Source: an uncultured Alphaproteobacteria bacterium
GTDB lineage: Bacteria > Pseudomonadota > Alphaproteobacteria > HIMB59 > GCA-002718135
Assembly (NCBI GenBank): GCA_902521315.1
Contig: CABYRH010000001.1
Span: 1-64,000 of the forward strand
Direction of reading: 5' to 3'
Length of the DNA stretch: 64,000 nt
The position numbers were made by a program, and so were the translations under genes. Below the pieces are notes generated by a model. That model was given only the letters and a program-made list of their open reading frames with translations. It did no database searches and was not told where the DNA came from. Of this stretch, positions 48,501-59,194 are shown piece after piece (the stretch's first letter is position 1; each line of letters opens with the position of its first letter).

Positions 48501-50171
48501 ATGAAAATTAACATTTTTTATCTATTTTCTAAGATTAGTATAATTTTAATATGCTTGTTATGTATCTTATCCATTCTATTATTTTATAACAATGCAGTTA
48601 CTTTAAATTCTTTATATATACTCATTTCTCTACTCATTATTGGCTCTGTTATACGACTTAATAAATTAAAGAAATTTACTCGAGTATTATTTACTATCAT
48701 TATACTTCCCATTTTATCATACCTAATGGTAAATTTTTCTTATGATATAATTATTCAAGATGAATTTATATTAATTAATCAATCTATAAGCAACTTTATA
48801 GATAAAATCTTACTGATAACTTTATATTTTATTCCATCAATATTCATAATGATGTTTTATAAATATGAAGTATTGTCATTAAACGACAAATCAGGAACAA
48901 CAATACCTGAAATTATAACATTTATTTTTCAGTTTTTATTATTTGCAATACCATCATTTTTAGTTTTATCGTTTGTTTTTAATTTAGAACTTACAAGTAT
49001 ACTTGCTGCTGGTGGAATAGTTTTTGCTGCCATTGCTCTTTCCCTGCAGTCGAGTTTATCAGATTTAATTAAAGGAATTTTTGTAAATATTGAGAGACCA
49101 TTTGCTATTAATGATTGGATAACTGTTGATGATAAAACAGGTTATGTAGAAAATATTACATGGAGAAGTACAAGAATAAGAACATTTCAGAATACTGAAG
49201 TAATCATTCCAAATGAAATCGTTGCAGATTCAATTTTAACTAATTGGAGCAAACAAGATAAAGAAAAAATGAGTGAAGGTTTCCATATTTTTAATAAATT
49301 ATATTTTCACCCATCTCATGACCCAGAAAATATATCAAAATTACTTTATAATGCTCTTAAAAAAGCAAAACCTGTTGATGGTAGAGAGCAATTAAATTTA
49401 CAGTGGGTTCGTTTTATTGGAGCTAATGAATTTGGATTAGAATTTGTTGTTGCTTTTGATTGTACAAAGAGAATTTTAAAAAATTCGATGCAAGATAGTG
49501 TTATGATGGAAATACATAAAACTTTAAGACATGCAGGAGTTCAAATGTCTGCTGGGAAACTATATGGAAAACTTGAAGAAGATACAGGGCTGCATGCTCT
49601 TGATACAAATAGAAATAGAGAAGATTTTGAAAAAAGGCAGGTTAGCGAATTTAATCCTTATAATGAGTCAGTAAAAAATAGAGTTCTACTCCAAAAAATT
49701 CCTATTTTTATGTCTTTAAATTCTGAAGATTTAGATGAAATTGCTGAAAATGCAGAAAGACTTCATTTTGAAAAAGACGATTACATTATTAAACAAAATG
49801 ATTCTGGAGATTCTCTTTACGTTATAAATGACGGAGTAGTATCAGTTTATTTAGATAATGAAAGTAAAGATAAAGTATTTTTAGCCAAACTTGGTGTTGG
49901 AGATTTTGTTGGTGAAGGTAGTCTTCTAACTGGTGAACCAAGATCTGCTAATGTGATAGCCGAAACTCCTTGTATAGTAATAAAAGTTAGCAAAGATATT
50001 ATAAAAGATATTTTTTCTAAAAATCCTAATGTGTATGATTATGTTGCGAATATTCTAGCTCAAAGAAAGTTAAAACTTGATAAGAAAAAAAATGAAAGTC
50101 AATTAACTAAAGATGAAAATAAAAATCTTGTTAATGATATTAAGAATGCAATAATAAATTTTTTGAAATAA
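48501..50171 (+). CDS. MscS-family channel with C-terminal cyclic-nucleotide-binding domain (bCNG-type)
   Basis: MscS core GGIVFAAIALSLQSSLSDLIKGIFVNIERPF..DW; cNMP domain VGDFVGEGSLLTGEPRSANV. Confidence 0.92.
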   Translation: MKINIFYLFSKISIILICLLCILSILLFYNNAVTLNSLYILISLLIIGSVIRLNKLKKFTRVLFTIIILPILSYLMVNFSYDIIIQDEFILINQSISNFIDKILLITLYFIPSIFIMMFYKYEVLSLNDKSGTTIPEIITFIFQFLLFAIPSFLVLSFVFNLELTSILAAGGIVFAAIALSLQSSLSDLIKGIFVNIERPFAINDWITVDDKTGYVENITWRSTRIRTFQNTEVIIPNEIVADSILTNWSKQDKEKMSEGFHIFNKLYFHPSHDPENISKLLYNALKKAKPVDGREQLNLQWVRFIGANEFGLEFVVAFDCTKRILKNSMQDSVMMEIHKTLRHAGVQMSAGKLYGKLEEDTGLHALDTNRNREDFEKRQVSEFNPYNESVKNRVLLQKIPIFMSLNSEDLDEIAENAERLHFEKDDYIIKQNDSGDSLYVINDGVVSVYLDNESKDKVFLAKLGVGDFVGEGSLLTGEPRSANVIAETPCIVIKVSKDIIKDIFSKNPNVYDYVANILAQRKLKLDKKKNESQLTKDENKNLVNDIKNAIINFLK

Positions 50172-50182
50172 AATAAACTCCC

Positions 50183-51469
50183 CTATTCATCTTCAATTTC
50201 TTTTTTAAAATCTTCTTGTAGTTTTTTTAATTCTTTCATCGCAGCTTTCATATCGGAACTATCAAATATTTGAATATCCACGTGTTTACCTTTTTTCGAA
50301 TATGATTTTTTTGTTTTACTATTACTTTTATTTTTGAAACTTATTACCTTGTGAGTTTTAATAGGTCTTACAAAACCTTTAGGAGTTATTTCTTTGTACT
50401 CTTCACAATTAATTTGATTTTTAACTAAATTATAAGTTGTATCAGAAATAATAATTTCATTTTCAGGAGCAATGGATTGTAATCTAGACGCTAGATTTAC
50501 AGAGGAACCTATAGCTGTATAATCACTCATTACACTAGATCCAAAATCACCAACATTCGCAAAACCTGAAGAGATGCCATACCTTACCTTCAATCCATCT
50601 TTAACACCCTGTCTAATCCAGAAAGATTGCAGTTCATTAACTCGTTCTTTCATTTCCAACGCCATGTTTATACAATTTATTGCATCATTTTCATCTCCTA
50701 ATGTTTCAGGAGCACCGTGAAAGGAAAGTATTGCATCGCCAATAAATTTATCAATCGTAGCATTTGAATTTATTGCAATTAAACTCATTTCACTAAGATA
50801 ATTATTCAAGATTAAAGCAAGTTTTTCTGCTTCTAATGAATCAGATAGATCAGTAAAATTAACAATATCAGAAAAAAATATGGTTAAATTTTTCCTGACA
50901 TAACTCTCTTTTGTTTTTTTTCCTGACTCTTCCTCATCAAAAATAGACTGGTATACTTGTGGTGAAAGATATTTTGATAACCTATTTGCAATATTTTCTA
51001 ATCTTTTAGTTTTTTCTTCAATTAATTCTCTATCTTTTAATTTTTGATCAAGTAATTCCTCTTTTTCCCTTCTTAGATTATACTCATCTGTTCTATCAAC
51101 AAATTGCCCTTGAATACCGTTTAAAAAAGGAAAATCTTTGTTTTCAGTATATGCAGATAGTAAGGAATAAACCTTAATTTCATCATCAATTTTTATTTCT
51201 ATTTTAGGGATAATAACAAAACCATTTTTTTCTAATTTTTGTTTAAAATTTTTAATATATTCATCTGCAACTCCAAGCTGTTCTAATATACTAGTAAAAG
51301 GAATATTATTGACAGTTTTTAAAATAGGAAAAAATTTTTTAAAATTTTTATTTACTCGCAGAACTTCTAAATTTCTATTGGCAAAATAAGCAGCTGTGAC
51401 AGCATTAGAGAAATTAAAAAAACTTAAATCTATGATAGTTTTTTCATCAAAAAACTTATCCAGTTTCAT
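50183..51469 (-). CDS. Adenylate/guanylate cyclase with N-terminal PAS-like sensor region
   Basis: NLTIFFSDIVNFTDLSD, KFIGDAILSFHGAP, YGISSGFANVGDFGS, IGSSVNLASRLQ. Confidence 0.9.
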   Translation of the reverse strand: MKLDKFFDEKTIIDLSFFNFSNAVTAAYFANRNLEVLRVNKNFKKFFPILKTVNNIPFTSILEQLGVADEYIKNFKQKLEKNGFVIIPKIEIKIDDEIKVYSLLSAYTENKDFPFLNGIQGQFVDRTDEYNLRREKEELLDQKLKDRELIEEKTKRLENIANRLSKYLSPQVYQSIFDEEESGKKTKESYVRKNLTIFFSDIVNFTDLSDSLEAEKLALILNNYLSEMSLIAINSNATIDKFIGDAILSFHGAPETLGDENDAINCINMALEMKERVNELQSFWIRQGVKDGLKVRYGISSGFANVGDFGSSVMSDYTAIGSSVNLASRLQSIAPENEIIISDTTYNLVKNQINCEEYKEITPKGFVRPIKTHKVISFKNKSNSKTKKSYSKKGKHVDIQIFDSSDMKAAMKELKKLQEDFKKEIEDE

Positions 51470-51480
51470 TTATAATTTTA

Positions 51481-51999
51481 TTATGGGTGATGTTTAGTAA
51501 TTCCGCTAATATAATCCATGATTGCTATAACTAAGCCTGATAAAATAAATACAGCATGAATGAATATCATTAAGTATATTTCTTCTGATGTTTTCGAACC
51601 TACATCAATAAAAGCTTCTAGCAAGCCAATACTTGAAATAGCTACTATTGAGGCAATAAGCTTTAATTTTAAACCTGAAAAATCAAGCTTACCCATCCAC
51701 TCTGGTTTATCTTCAGATTGATTTGCGATATCTATTTTAGACACGAAATTCTCGTATCCAGCAAAAATTACCATTAAAACTAAATTTCCAACAAGAGCTA
51801 AGTCAACAATATGCAACACAAATACAAGAAGTTCATTTAAGGTTAATTCACTTAAGTGTGTAATTTCATAAATGAATAACGCAATAACTTTGTATGTAAT
51901 AACTAGTAGAGTAAGACATAACGCAACGTAAACAGGAGCTAAAGCCCATCTGCTTGAAAACATTGCTCTTTCAAGAAGTCCTTCAAACAATCTACGCAT
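51481..51999 (-). CDS. YqhA family membrane protein (UPF0114)
   Basis: RRLFEGLLERAMFSSRWALAPVYVAL signature; YENFVSKID. Confidence 0.88.
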   Translation of the reverse strand: MRRLFEGLLERAMFSSRWALAPVYVALCLTLLVITYKVIALFIYEITHLSELTLNELLVFVLHIVDLALVGNLVLMVIFAGYENFVSKIDIANQSEDKPEWMGKLDFSGLKLKLIASIVAISSIGLLEAFIDVGSKTSEEIYLMIFIHAVFILSGLVIAIMDYISGITKHHP

Positions 52000-52043
52000 T
52001 CAATATAAGTAATTTTTAAATAATATTTGTCAATTAAATTTTA

Positions 52044-52964
52044 CTACTTGCCCCATTTATAAGTAAGTAAATCGTATCTTTTAGCAAAATTTAATAATAA
52101 ATTTTTTGTATCTTGATCTAAAGGTTGAATTGGATCTCTGCAGAAATCTGATTTAATTACCCCGCCTTCTTTCATTACTGTTTTTGTAGCTCTGAAACCA
52201 CATTGTCTATTTTCAAAATTTATTAAAGGCAGAATATTATTATAAATTTCTTCAGATTTATCTTTTTCATTATTCCAAAAAAGATCAATTACTGGAGCTA
52301 TTTTTTCTGGAAGCAATGCTGAGCTCATACTTCCAGAAATTCCAGCTTCTAAGTCCGCGTATAAAGTAATACTTTCTTCACCATCAAAAGGTGCATCTAA
52401 TCTAGAACTACAATTTTTAATCAGAGCTCTTATTTTTGATGCTGCGTTAGCACTTTCAATTTTAAAACATGTTAGTTGTTCAATTTCATTGATCATTTTT
52501 GTAAGAAGAGGTACTGAAAGTTCAATTCCAGATAATGGTGCGTCTTGTATCATTATGGGTATCCCGACCTTAGAAATTTCATCAAATTGTTCAAAAATTT
52601 GATCTGCATTGCCTTTAAGTAATGCACCGTGATAAGGCGGCATCATCATAATAATATCAGCTCCAAGTGATTTTGCTAACTCTGCTCTTGGACGCACAAT
52701 ATCAGTTGCAAAATGACTAACTGTAACAATAGTCTTAACTCTTCCATCAATTTTTTTCATAGAAAGTTTTGTTAATTTTTCCCTTTCATCATCTGAAAGT
52801 AAAAATTGTTCAGAATAATTAGCAAGAATACATATGCCTTGAACTTTTTGATCAACCATACAATCCAAAACTCTTTCCATACCTTCATAATCTACTTCGC
52901 CATTATCGTGAAAAGGTGTTGGGGCTACAGGCCACATTCCATAATATTTATATTTAGTACTCAT
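52044..52964 (-). CDS. Dihydrodipicolinate synthase/N-acetylneuraminate lyase family protein
   Basis: MWPVAPTPFHDNGEVDYEGMERVLD; FKIESAN; TIM-barrel pattern. Confidence 0.88.
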   Translation of the reverse strand: MSTKYKYYGMWPVAPTPFHDNGEVDYEGMERVLDCMVDQKVQGICILANYSEQFLLSDDEREKLTKLSMKKIDGRVKTIVTVSHFATDIVRPRAELAKSLGADIIMMMPPYHGALLKGNADQIFEQFDEISKVGIPIMIQDAPLSGIELSVPLLTKMINEIEQLTCFKIESANAASKIRALIKNCSSRLDAPFDGEESITLYADLEAGISGSMSSALLPEKIAPVIDLFWNNEKDKSEEIYNNILPLINFENRQCGFRATKTVMKEGGVIKSDFCRDPIQPLDQDTKNLLLNFAKRYDLLTYKWGK

Positions 52965-52982
52965 ATAATTTTCAATTAAATA

Positions 52983-53870
52983 TTAATTTCCATTAATAAC
53001 AATATTTTTAGTTTTTTTAAAATCTTTGCTTCTTTCATTATAAGTTATAAGCAATACTGATGAAAATACAACTATCCCCCCAATCCATGTCCATACATCT
53101 GGGGTTTCATTAAAGACAAAAAAACCAAAAGCAGAACCAAAAATTAATCCACTAAACCACACTGGTTGTGTTACTGATAATTCAGCATATTTATATGACA
53201 AAGCTAAAGATAGATGGAGAATTGTACCTGATATCGCACCTATAAAAACAAAAATTAAAGATTGTAATGAAGGCATTTGCCAAAAATATATAGCAAGAGG
53301 TAAAGCAAAAATTGTCATAAGAGTATATTGATATGTAACCATTGTTATAGGAGAATCATCTTTAGAGACAAATTTAGATACGATAATAATTAAAGACCAG
53401 AAAGTTAATGAAATTAGAATCATAATTGTTCCAATATTAAAATCTACAATACCAGGTCTAACAATAATAAGCATTCCTATAAAACCAATTACTAATGCCA
53501 AAATACGATACATATAAACTTTCTCTCTAAAAATTATAAAACTAAGTAAAACAACAATTATAGGACTCAAGAAATGTAAAGCTTTAAATTGTTCAAAGGG
53601 AACATATACTAGAGCGCCAAATCCAAGTATCATCATGGGAAGATTGAACAATCCACGAATAAAATAAAATTTAAAATTTTTAGTTTTATATGGAATAAAT
53701 TTTTTTTTAATTAAATATGGTAAAATTATTATAAGACCAAAAAAAAATCTTAGAAAACCAATTGTATATACATTAGAATCATATTGTGCACTTCTAATTA
53801 ATGACTCCATTAAAACTGCAAAAAAAGATCCTGAGACAGTTAATAAAATTGCTTTTATATTATTATTCAT
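52983..53870 (-). CDS. EamA-family DMT transporter
   Basis: 10 TM pattern; paralogous to the adjacent gene. Confidence 0.88.
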   Translation of the reverse strand: MNNNIKAILLTVSGSFFAVLMESLIRSAQYDSNVYTIGFLRFFFGLIIILPYLIKKKFIPYKTKNFKFYFIRGLFNLPMMILGFGALVYVPFEQFKALHFLSPIIVVLLSFIIFREKVYMYRILALVIGFIGMLIIVRPGIVDFNIGTIMILISLTFWSLIIIVSKFVSKDDSPITMVTYQYTLMTIFALPLAIYFWQMPSLQSLIFVFIGAISGTILHLSLALSYKYAELSVTQPVWFSGLIFGSAFGFFVFNETPDVWTWIGGIVVFSSVLLITYNERSKDFKKTKNIVINGN

Positions 53871-54763
53871 TAGCTATTTAGGTTTAATTGAATTGATTTC
53901 TTTGCAATATCTTTTTTAAGATAGTTTTCTCTGTAGGTAATAATCAATATGGATGAAAAAATAATTAAACCGCCAATTATTGTCCAAATATCAGGAATTT
54001 CATCAAAAATTAAGAAACCAAAAAAAGATGCTATTAAAAGACGTGAAAAGTTAACAGGTTGTAAAACAGATAGATCAGTAAGCTTATAAGCCGTATTTAT
54101 ACATAGATGTACTATAGTGCCAGCAATTCCAGCAAAGATTAGATAAATTATTGTTTGCGAAGATGGGGTATCCCAAAAATACAATGCGATAGGAAATGAT
54201 AATATTGTAACAAAAGTGTATTGATATGATAAAATTGTAAAAGCACTATCTTCCTTTGCAGCAAATTTAGTTATTATTACTACAACTGACCAAATTAGAC
54301 AGGCACATAAAACCATGTATGCACCTACATTAATGCTAACAAATCCAGGTCTTAAAATTACAAACACTCCAATCAAGCCAATAAATAACGCGCTAATACG
54401 TATTAAATAAATTTTCTCTTTTAAAAAAATTACACTCAATATTACTACAATTATTGGAGTAACAAACGAAATAGCTTTGATTTGTTCTAAAGGTATAAAT
54501 TGCAACGCAGAAAAACTGAGAAGCATCATTGGAATATTTAAAATACCTCTTGTTAAATGAATTTTAAAATTTGGTGTTTTATAATTTTGAAATTTACTAT
54601 AAAAAATAAAAGGTAGTATTAAAATCAACCCAAAAAAAAATCTTAAAAAACCAGAAGTAAATACATTAATATCTTCCAAAGAAATTTTTAAAAAAACATT
54701 CATTACTACTCCAGAAAAAGAAGCAATTAGTGCTAAGACGATAGCCTTAACATTATCTGTCAT
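53870..54763 (-). CDS. EamA-family DMT transporter
   Basis: 10 TM pattern; paralogous to the adjacent gene. Confidence 0.88.
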   Translation of the reverse strand: MTDNVKAIVLALIASFSGVVMNVFLKISLEDINVFTSGFLRFFFGLILILPFIFYSKFQNYKTPNFKIHLTRGILNIPMMLLSFSALQFIPLEQIKAISFVTPIIVVILSVIFLKEKIYLIRISALFIGLIGVFVILRPGFVSINVGAYMVLCACLIWSVVVIITKFAAKEDSAFTILSYQYTFVTILSFPIALYFWDTPSSQTIIYLIFAGIAGTIVHLCINTAYKLTDLSVLQPVNFSRLLIASFFGFLIFDEIPDIWTIIGGLIIFSSILIITYRENYLKKDIAKKSIQLNLNS

Positions 54764-54766
54764 AAC

Positions 54767-55876
54767 TTAAACAAATGGAATATCGCAAATTTCTCCAACA
54801 TATTTCTTAGAATCAATCAATATGTCGAAATTACCTTTATTAGTAAAGTATGGTTTTTTTATCATTGCTATGCCAATTACTTTATTGAACGTTGGTGAAA
54901 AAACTGCTGATCTAATTTCACCAATGATTTTATCATCTATAGTTAAATTAATAGCTGATCTTAAGTTTATTTTATCTAGATTAATTTTTACACCCATTAA
55001 TTTTTTTTCTATCCCACTGTTTTTGATTTTAATTAAATTATCTTTTCCAAGAAATTCTATATTTGTATCTAAATTTACAAATTTCTCTAAACCACACTCT
55101 AAAGGATTATCATTTATATCCATATCATTGCCGTAAGAGAGTAAAGCACCTTCAATTCTTTCAATTAGATGAGGGCATCCTGGCTTAATATTAAACTCTT
55201 TACCTTGTTCAAATAATAAATCGTATAATTCTAATCCAGATTTAGAATTTTCTACATATATTTCTACACCGCCCTGCTTTGACCATCCAGATCTAGCAAT
55301 TAAATGTTGAGTAGATTGAAAATTAAAATATTTAAAATTATAAAATTTTAAATCTAAAATCTCTTTACCAAATATTTTTTCGAGTAAATTAAAAGCCTTA
55401 GGTCCTTGAACTGCCATAATATTTACATCAGGTTCAAAAATTGAAACTTCTAATTTTTTTCCTATAGCTAGACCTTTGGCAAATAACATAACATCAGAGT
55501 CAGCAATTGAAATCCACCATTTTTCATCGCTAAATTTTAGTACAACCGGATCATTTATCATACCTCCATTTTCATCGATAATTGGGCAATAATAACATTT
55601 ACCATCTTTGGCATTACTTAAATCTCTACATGTCATTAACTGAACTAATTGATAGGCGTCCTTACCTTTAATTTCTATTTGCCTTTCAGCAGCAACATCC
55701 CAGACCTGAACATGATTTTTTAAATGCTCATAGGTTTCTTCAAGGCCACCTTCAAAACCAGCTGGGAGAAGCATATGATTGTATATAGTATAAGAAGTAA
55801 CTCCCTGATTTTCAATTCGTGAAGAATATATAGTACTTCTTAATCTTCTTGATTTGGCAATATATTGATTAGACAT
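54767..55876 (-). CDS. dmdA: GcvT-family protein, dimethylsulfoniopropionate demethylase-like
   Basis: [98 protein letters not shown] closely follow recalled SAR11 DmdA. Confidence 0.8.
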   Translation of the reverse strand: MSNQYIAKSRRLRSTIYSSRIENQGVTSYTIYNHMLLPAGFEGGLEETYEHLKNHVQVWDVAAERQIEIKGKDAYQLVQLMTCRDLSNAKDGKCYYCPIIDENGGMINDPVVLKFSDEKWWISIADSDVMLFAKGLAIGKKLEVSIFEPDVNIMAVQGPKAFNLLEKIFGKEILDLKFYNFKYFNFQSTQHLIARSGWSKQGGVEIYVENSKSGLELYDLLFEQGKEFNIKPGCPHLIERIEGALLSYGNDMDINDNPLECGLEKFVNLDTNIEFLGKDNLIKIKNSGIEKKLMGVKINLDKINLRSAINLTIDDKIIGEIRSAVFSPTFNKVIGIAMIKKPYFTNKGNFDILIDSKKYVGEICDIPFV

Positions 55877-55943
55877 GAAATTCTCGTATAGATATTTGTT
55901 AGAGTTTAGTCTACATTTAATTCAGTTAAATCTCTTTAATGAT

Positions 55944-56114
55944 TCAAATAAAATAATTATAGGCAAAGTAAAAAGTTAAAACTACTAATATAATTGCTAT
56001 CCAAATAGACAAGTTTGTAAAAAAAGTTTTTAAACTACTATTAGAACTTAAAAAAGAAGGAAGCACTAACAAAAGAACTCCAATCATGTATATAATTGGA
56101 ACTAATTTATCCAT
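55944..56114 (-). CDS. Small membrane protein (56 aa), not in ORF track
   Basis: Manual translation MDKLVPIIYMIGVLLLVLPSFLSSNSSLKTFFTNLSIWIAIILVVLTFYFAYNYFI*; two hydrophobic segments. Confidence 0.5.
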   Translation of the reverse strand: MDKLVPIIYMIGVLLLVLPSFLSSNSSLKTFFTNLSIWIAIILVVLTFYFAYNYFI

Positions 56115-56975
56115 TTAGTATTTTTCTTTATCAATTAATTCACTAACAAGAAAGTTGCCAAATCCTTTTTTTGAAGCTTCTTTATAAAATGACTTTGCCA
56201 ATTTAGATAATTTATTTGCATTTGGTAAATCAGAAACAAGATCATTTATATAATTTAAATCTTTATAAGTGTTATCTACTGAAAACACATATCCTTTATA
56301 ATTACCCTTAATAGCTTTATTAGCAATTCTATCCAAAGCTCCAGAATTTCCAGAACCCAATCTGGCTACATCACAAAGAAGTTTTATGTTGATACCTAGT
56401 TTTTTAGCAGATTTAAAAAATTCGATAACTGAAGTGGTAGTCATTAATGATAAAAAATTAGACAATAATTTTGCCGAAGATGCTTTTGACACATCACCAA
56501 AATTAAAAACTGACTTACAAAAAGAATTAAGATATTTTTTACATTTTGGAAAATCATTTTTCTTACCACCATAAATTCCACCTAATATACCCTGCTCACT
56601 TTGAACGGGACCGCCCATTACTCCACAAAAATTATAACTGATTTTTTTTGATTGAAAAATTTTATTCATTTTTAAGGCACCATTCTTATCATGTGTTGTT
56701 AAATCAATTACAAGTGTATTACTATTGAGGTAATTTTTAATTTTATTTGCTACATTTATTGCAATAGGCGTATTAGTTACACACATCATCAAACAATCAA
56801 TTTTAATATTTTTTATTTCACTATAAGTTTTTAATTCTTTTGCTCCAATTTTTATTAATTTATTAACAGGTTTTCTATTCTTATGAGCAAAAATATATAC
56901 ATTATGTTTTTTTAATAAATTTTTAGCCATACCATAACCCATATAGCCAACACCTATAAATCCTACATTACTCAT
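56115..56975 (-). CDS. 3-hydroxyisobutyrate dehydrogenase-family NAD(P)-dependent oxidoreductase
   Basis: VGFIGVGYMGYGMAKNLLKK; GGPVQSEQGILGGIYGG; AKLLSNFLS. Confidence 0.87.
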   Translation of the reverse strand: MSNVGFIGVGYMGYGMAKNLLKKHNVYIFAHKNRKPVNKLIKIGAKELKTYSEIKNIKIDCLMMCVTNTPIAINVANKIKNYLNSNTLVIDLTTHDKNGALKMNKIFQSKKISYNFCGVMGGPVQSEQGILGGIYGGKKNDFPKCKKYLNSFCKSVFNFGDVSKASSAKLLSNFLSLMTTTSVIEFFKSAKKLGINIKLLCDVARLGSGNSGALDRIANKAIKGNYKGYVFSVDNTYKDLNYINDLVSDLPNANKLSKLAKSFYKEASKKGFGNFLVSELIDKEKY

Positions 56976-57024
56976 AATAATAACTATAGTGAAAAAATTA
57001 TTATTTGAAAGTTAATTATCAAAT

Positions 57025-58185
57025 TTAATTATTTCTAGATGAAATAAAAGAAACTACTAAAACAATAATCAAAAGAGGAACACATAAAAGATTTATTACC
57101 GTCCAATTTGAAAAATATAATAGAAAACCAGCAGATAATGATCCTATACCTTGAGTAGAAAAAACAATAAAATCATTTAAACCTTGTGCAGTAAATTTAT
57201 CCTTTTCCTTATAAGAAACAACTAACAAACTTGAACCTGAAACAAATAAAAAATTCCAGCCAATACCAAGTAGTATTAGACCTAGCATATAAGAATAATA
57301 AAATTCAAAAAATGTATTAGTTAAAATACTTAAAAATAAAATAACTACTCCTGCATATATAATATTCGTATTTCCAAACCTTTTAATTAAATCTCCAGAA
57401 AACAAAGATGGTAAAAACATTCCTATAACATGAAGTTGAATTACAATACTGGTTTCAAATAAAGTAAATTTGTTAACAAGATGCATATGTAAAGGAGTAG
57501 CTGTCATAATTATAGCCATTGTAAAATAACCAAGACCAGCACTTACAATTGATTGTATGATTTTAATATTTTTTAAAAGCTTGAAAATAGTTTCGATTTG
57601 AAATTTACTTTGATTATTAGAAGTTTTTGTTTCCTCATAAAAAAGAAGAACGAAGAAAGGAATTATTGCTGTAAACGATAAGAAAATATAACTACCAAGA
57701 AATAAATTATTTGGAAAAAAATCTTTAAAATATTCAGCAAAATTTGATGAAAGTAATGCAGAGACTATACCTAATAATAAAATAATTGAGATAGATCTTG
57801 GAATAAATTCTTTTGTAACTGACTCAGATGCAGCAAATCGATACTGATGAATGAAAGCTTGGGAGCTGCCAATTAAAAAATTACCTAATGCAAAAACATA
57901 AAAATTTTCTAAGAAAATTGCAATTGAACAAAGAGTCAGTGCTAAACAACTGAGTAAAGATGAAAATAAAAATCCCTTCTGTCTTCCCCAAATACTCATA
58001 AATCTTGATGCAATAGGTGCACCTATTGCTATGCCTATAATCATTAATGTCATTGGCACTGTTGCTAATGAATCTTTCATCATTATCTGGGATGTAATAA
58101 TTCCACCTAATAAAACTACAGCCATAGGTGGAAAAGCAGCAATTGTGGAAGAAATACAAATTACAATAAAATTTTTATTATACAT
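57025..58185 (-). CDS. MFS transporter
   Basis: 12 TM pattern; GAPIASRFMSIWGRQKGFL motif. Confidence 0.87.
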   Translation of the reverse strand: MYNKNFIVICISSTIAAFPPMAVVLLGGIITSQIMMKDSLATVPMTLMIIGIAIGAPIASRFMSIWGRQKGFLFSSLLSCLALTLCSIAIFLENFYVFALGNFLIGSSQAFIHQYRFAASESVTKEFIPRSISIILLLGIVSALLSSNFAEYFKDFFPNNLFLGSYIFLSFTAIIPFFVLLFYEETKTSNNQSKFQIETIFKLLKNIKIIQSIVSAGLGYFTMAIIMTATPLHMHLVNKFTLFETSIVIQLHVIGMFLPSLFSGDLIKRFGNTNIIYAGVVILFLSILTNTFFEFYYSYMLGLILLGIGWNFLFVSGSSLLVVSYKEKDKFTAQGLNDFIVFSTQGIGSLSAGFLLYFSNWTVINLLCVPLLIIVLVVSFISSRNN

Positions 58186-58303
58186 TAAACAAATTAATTT
58201 CTAATTGGTTATATTAATTTGATCACATGTCACTCTTTGATTTGCAATAAAAGTTAATAAGATTATTAAGTAGACAATATTTGCTATTAAGATAAAAATA
58301 ATT

Positions 58304-59194
58304 ATGGTTTCAAGTCACGATTTTATAGATGATGAAAGAAATAAAAATATTAAAATTTATATCAACGGAAAATTTTATAAAAGAGAAGATGCCAAAATAT
58401 CAGTTTTTGATTCATCTACATTGCTTGGGGATGGTATCTGGGATTCGTTAAGATATCATAATAATAATTTTATATTTCTTAAAGAACATCTAGATAGGTT
58501 ATATAAAGATGCAAAGCTTATTGACTTAAAAATACATTTAACTCGTAAAAAAATTTCAGAAGCACTTATTAAGACTATCAAAATAAATAAAATGAAAACA
58601 AATGTTCACTTAAGAATAATTATTTCAAGGGGTATTAAATCAACACCCTATCAATCACCAAAAGTTACAGTATCCAAACCAACCATAATCATAATCCCTG
58701 AATATAAAAAACCAGATATTAAAACTTACAAAAAAGGATTAAAATTGGTTACAGTAAAAACTATTAGAGGGCCAATCAATGTTCAAAATCCACAAATAAA
58801 TTCACTTAGTAAATTAAATTGTATACTAGCATGTATTGAAGCTAATAAAAAGAATGCTGATGAAGCACTTATGTTTGATATTAATGGAAATATTGCTACA
58901 AATAATAGTACGCATTTTTTCTTTGTAAAAAATAAGACAGTTTTTACCTCAACAGGAAAATATTGTGTTACAGGAATTACGAGACAAAAAATTATTGATC
59001 TATGTAAAAAAAATAAAATAAAAGTAAAAGAAAAAAATTTTAAATTAAACGAAGTATTAAATGCAGATGAAGCATTTTGTACAGGATCTTTCGCAGGAAT
59101 TGTACCTGTAAATCAAATAAATAAAAAAAAATACTCATTAAAGAAAAATCCTATTACTAAAGAATTAACTAATTTTTATAATAATTTATTTTAA
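58304..59194 (+). CDS. Aminotransferase class IV
   Basis: KISVFDSSTLLGDGIWDSLR; INSLSKLNCILACIEANKKNADEALMFD; TGITRQKIIDL. Confidence 0.88.
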   Translation: MVSSHDFIDDERNKNIKIYINGKFYKREDAKISVFDSSTLLGDGIWDSLRYHNNNFIFLKEHLDRLYKDAKLIDLKIHLTRKKISEALIKTIKINKMKTNVHLRIIISRGIKSTPYQSPKVTVSKPTIIIIPEYKKPDIKTYKKGLKLVTVKTIRGPINVQNPQINSLSKLNCILACIEANKKNADEALMFDINGNIATNNSTHFFFVKNKTVFTSTGKYCVTGITRQKIIDLCKKNKIKVKEKNFKLNEVLNADEAFCTGSFAGIVPVNQINKKKYSLKKNPITKELTNFYNNLF

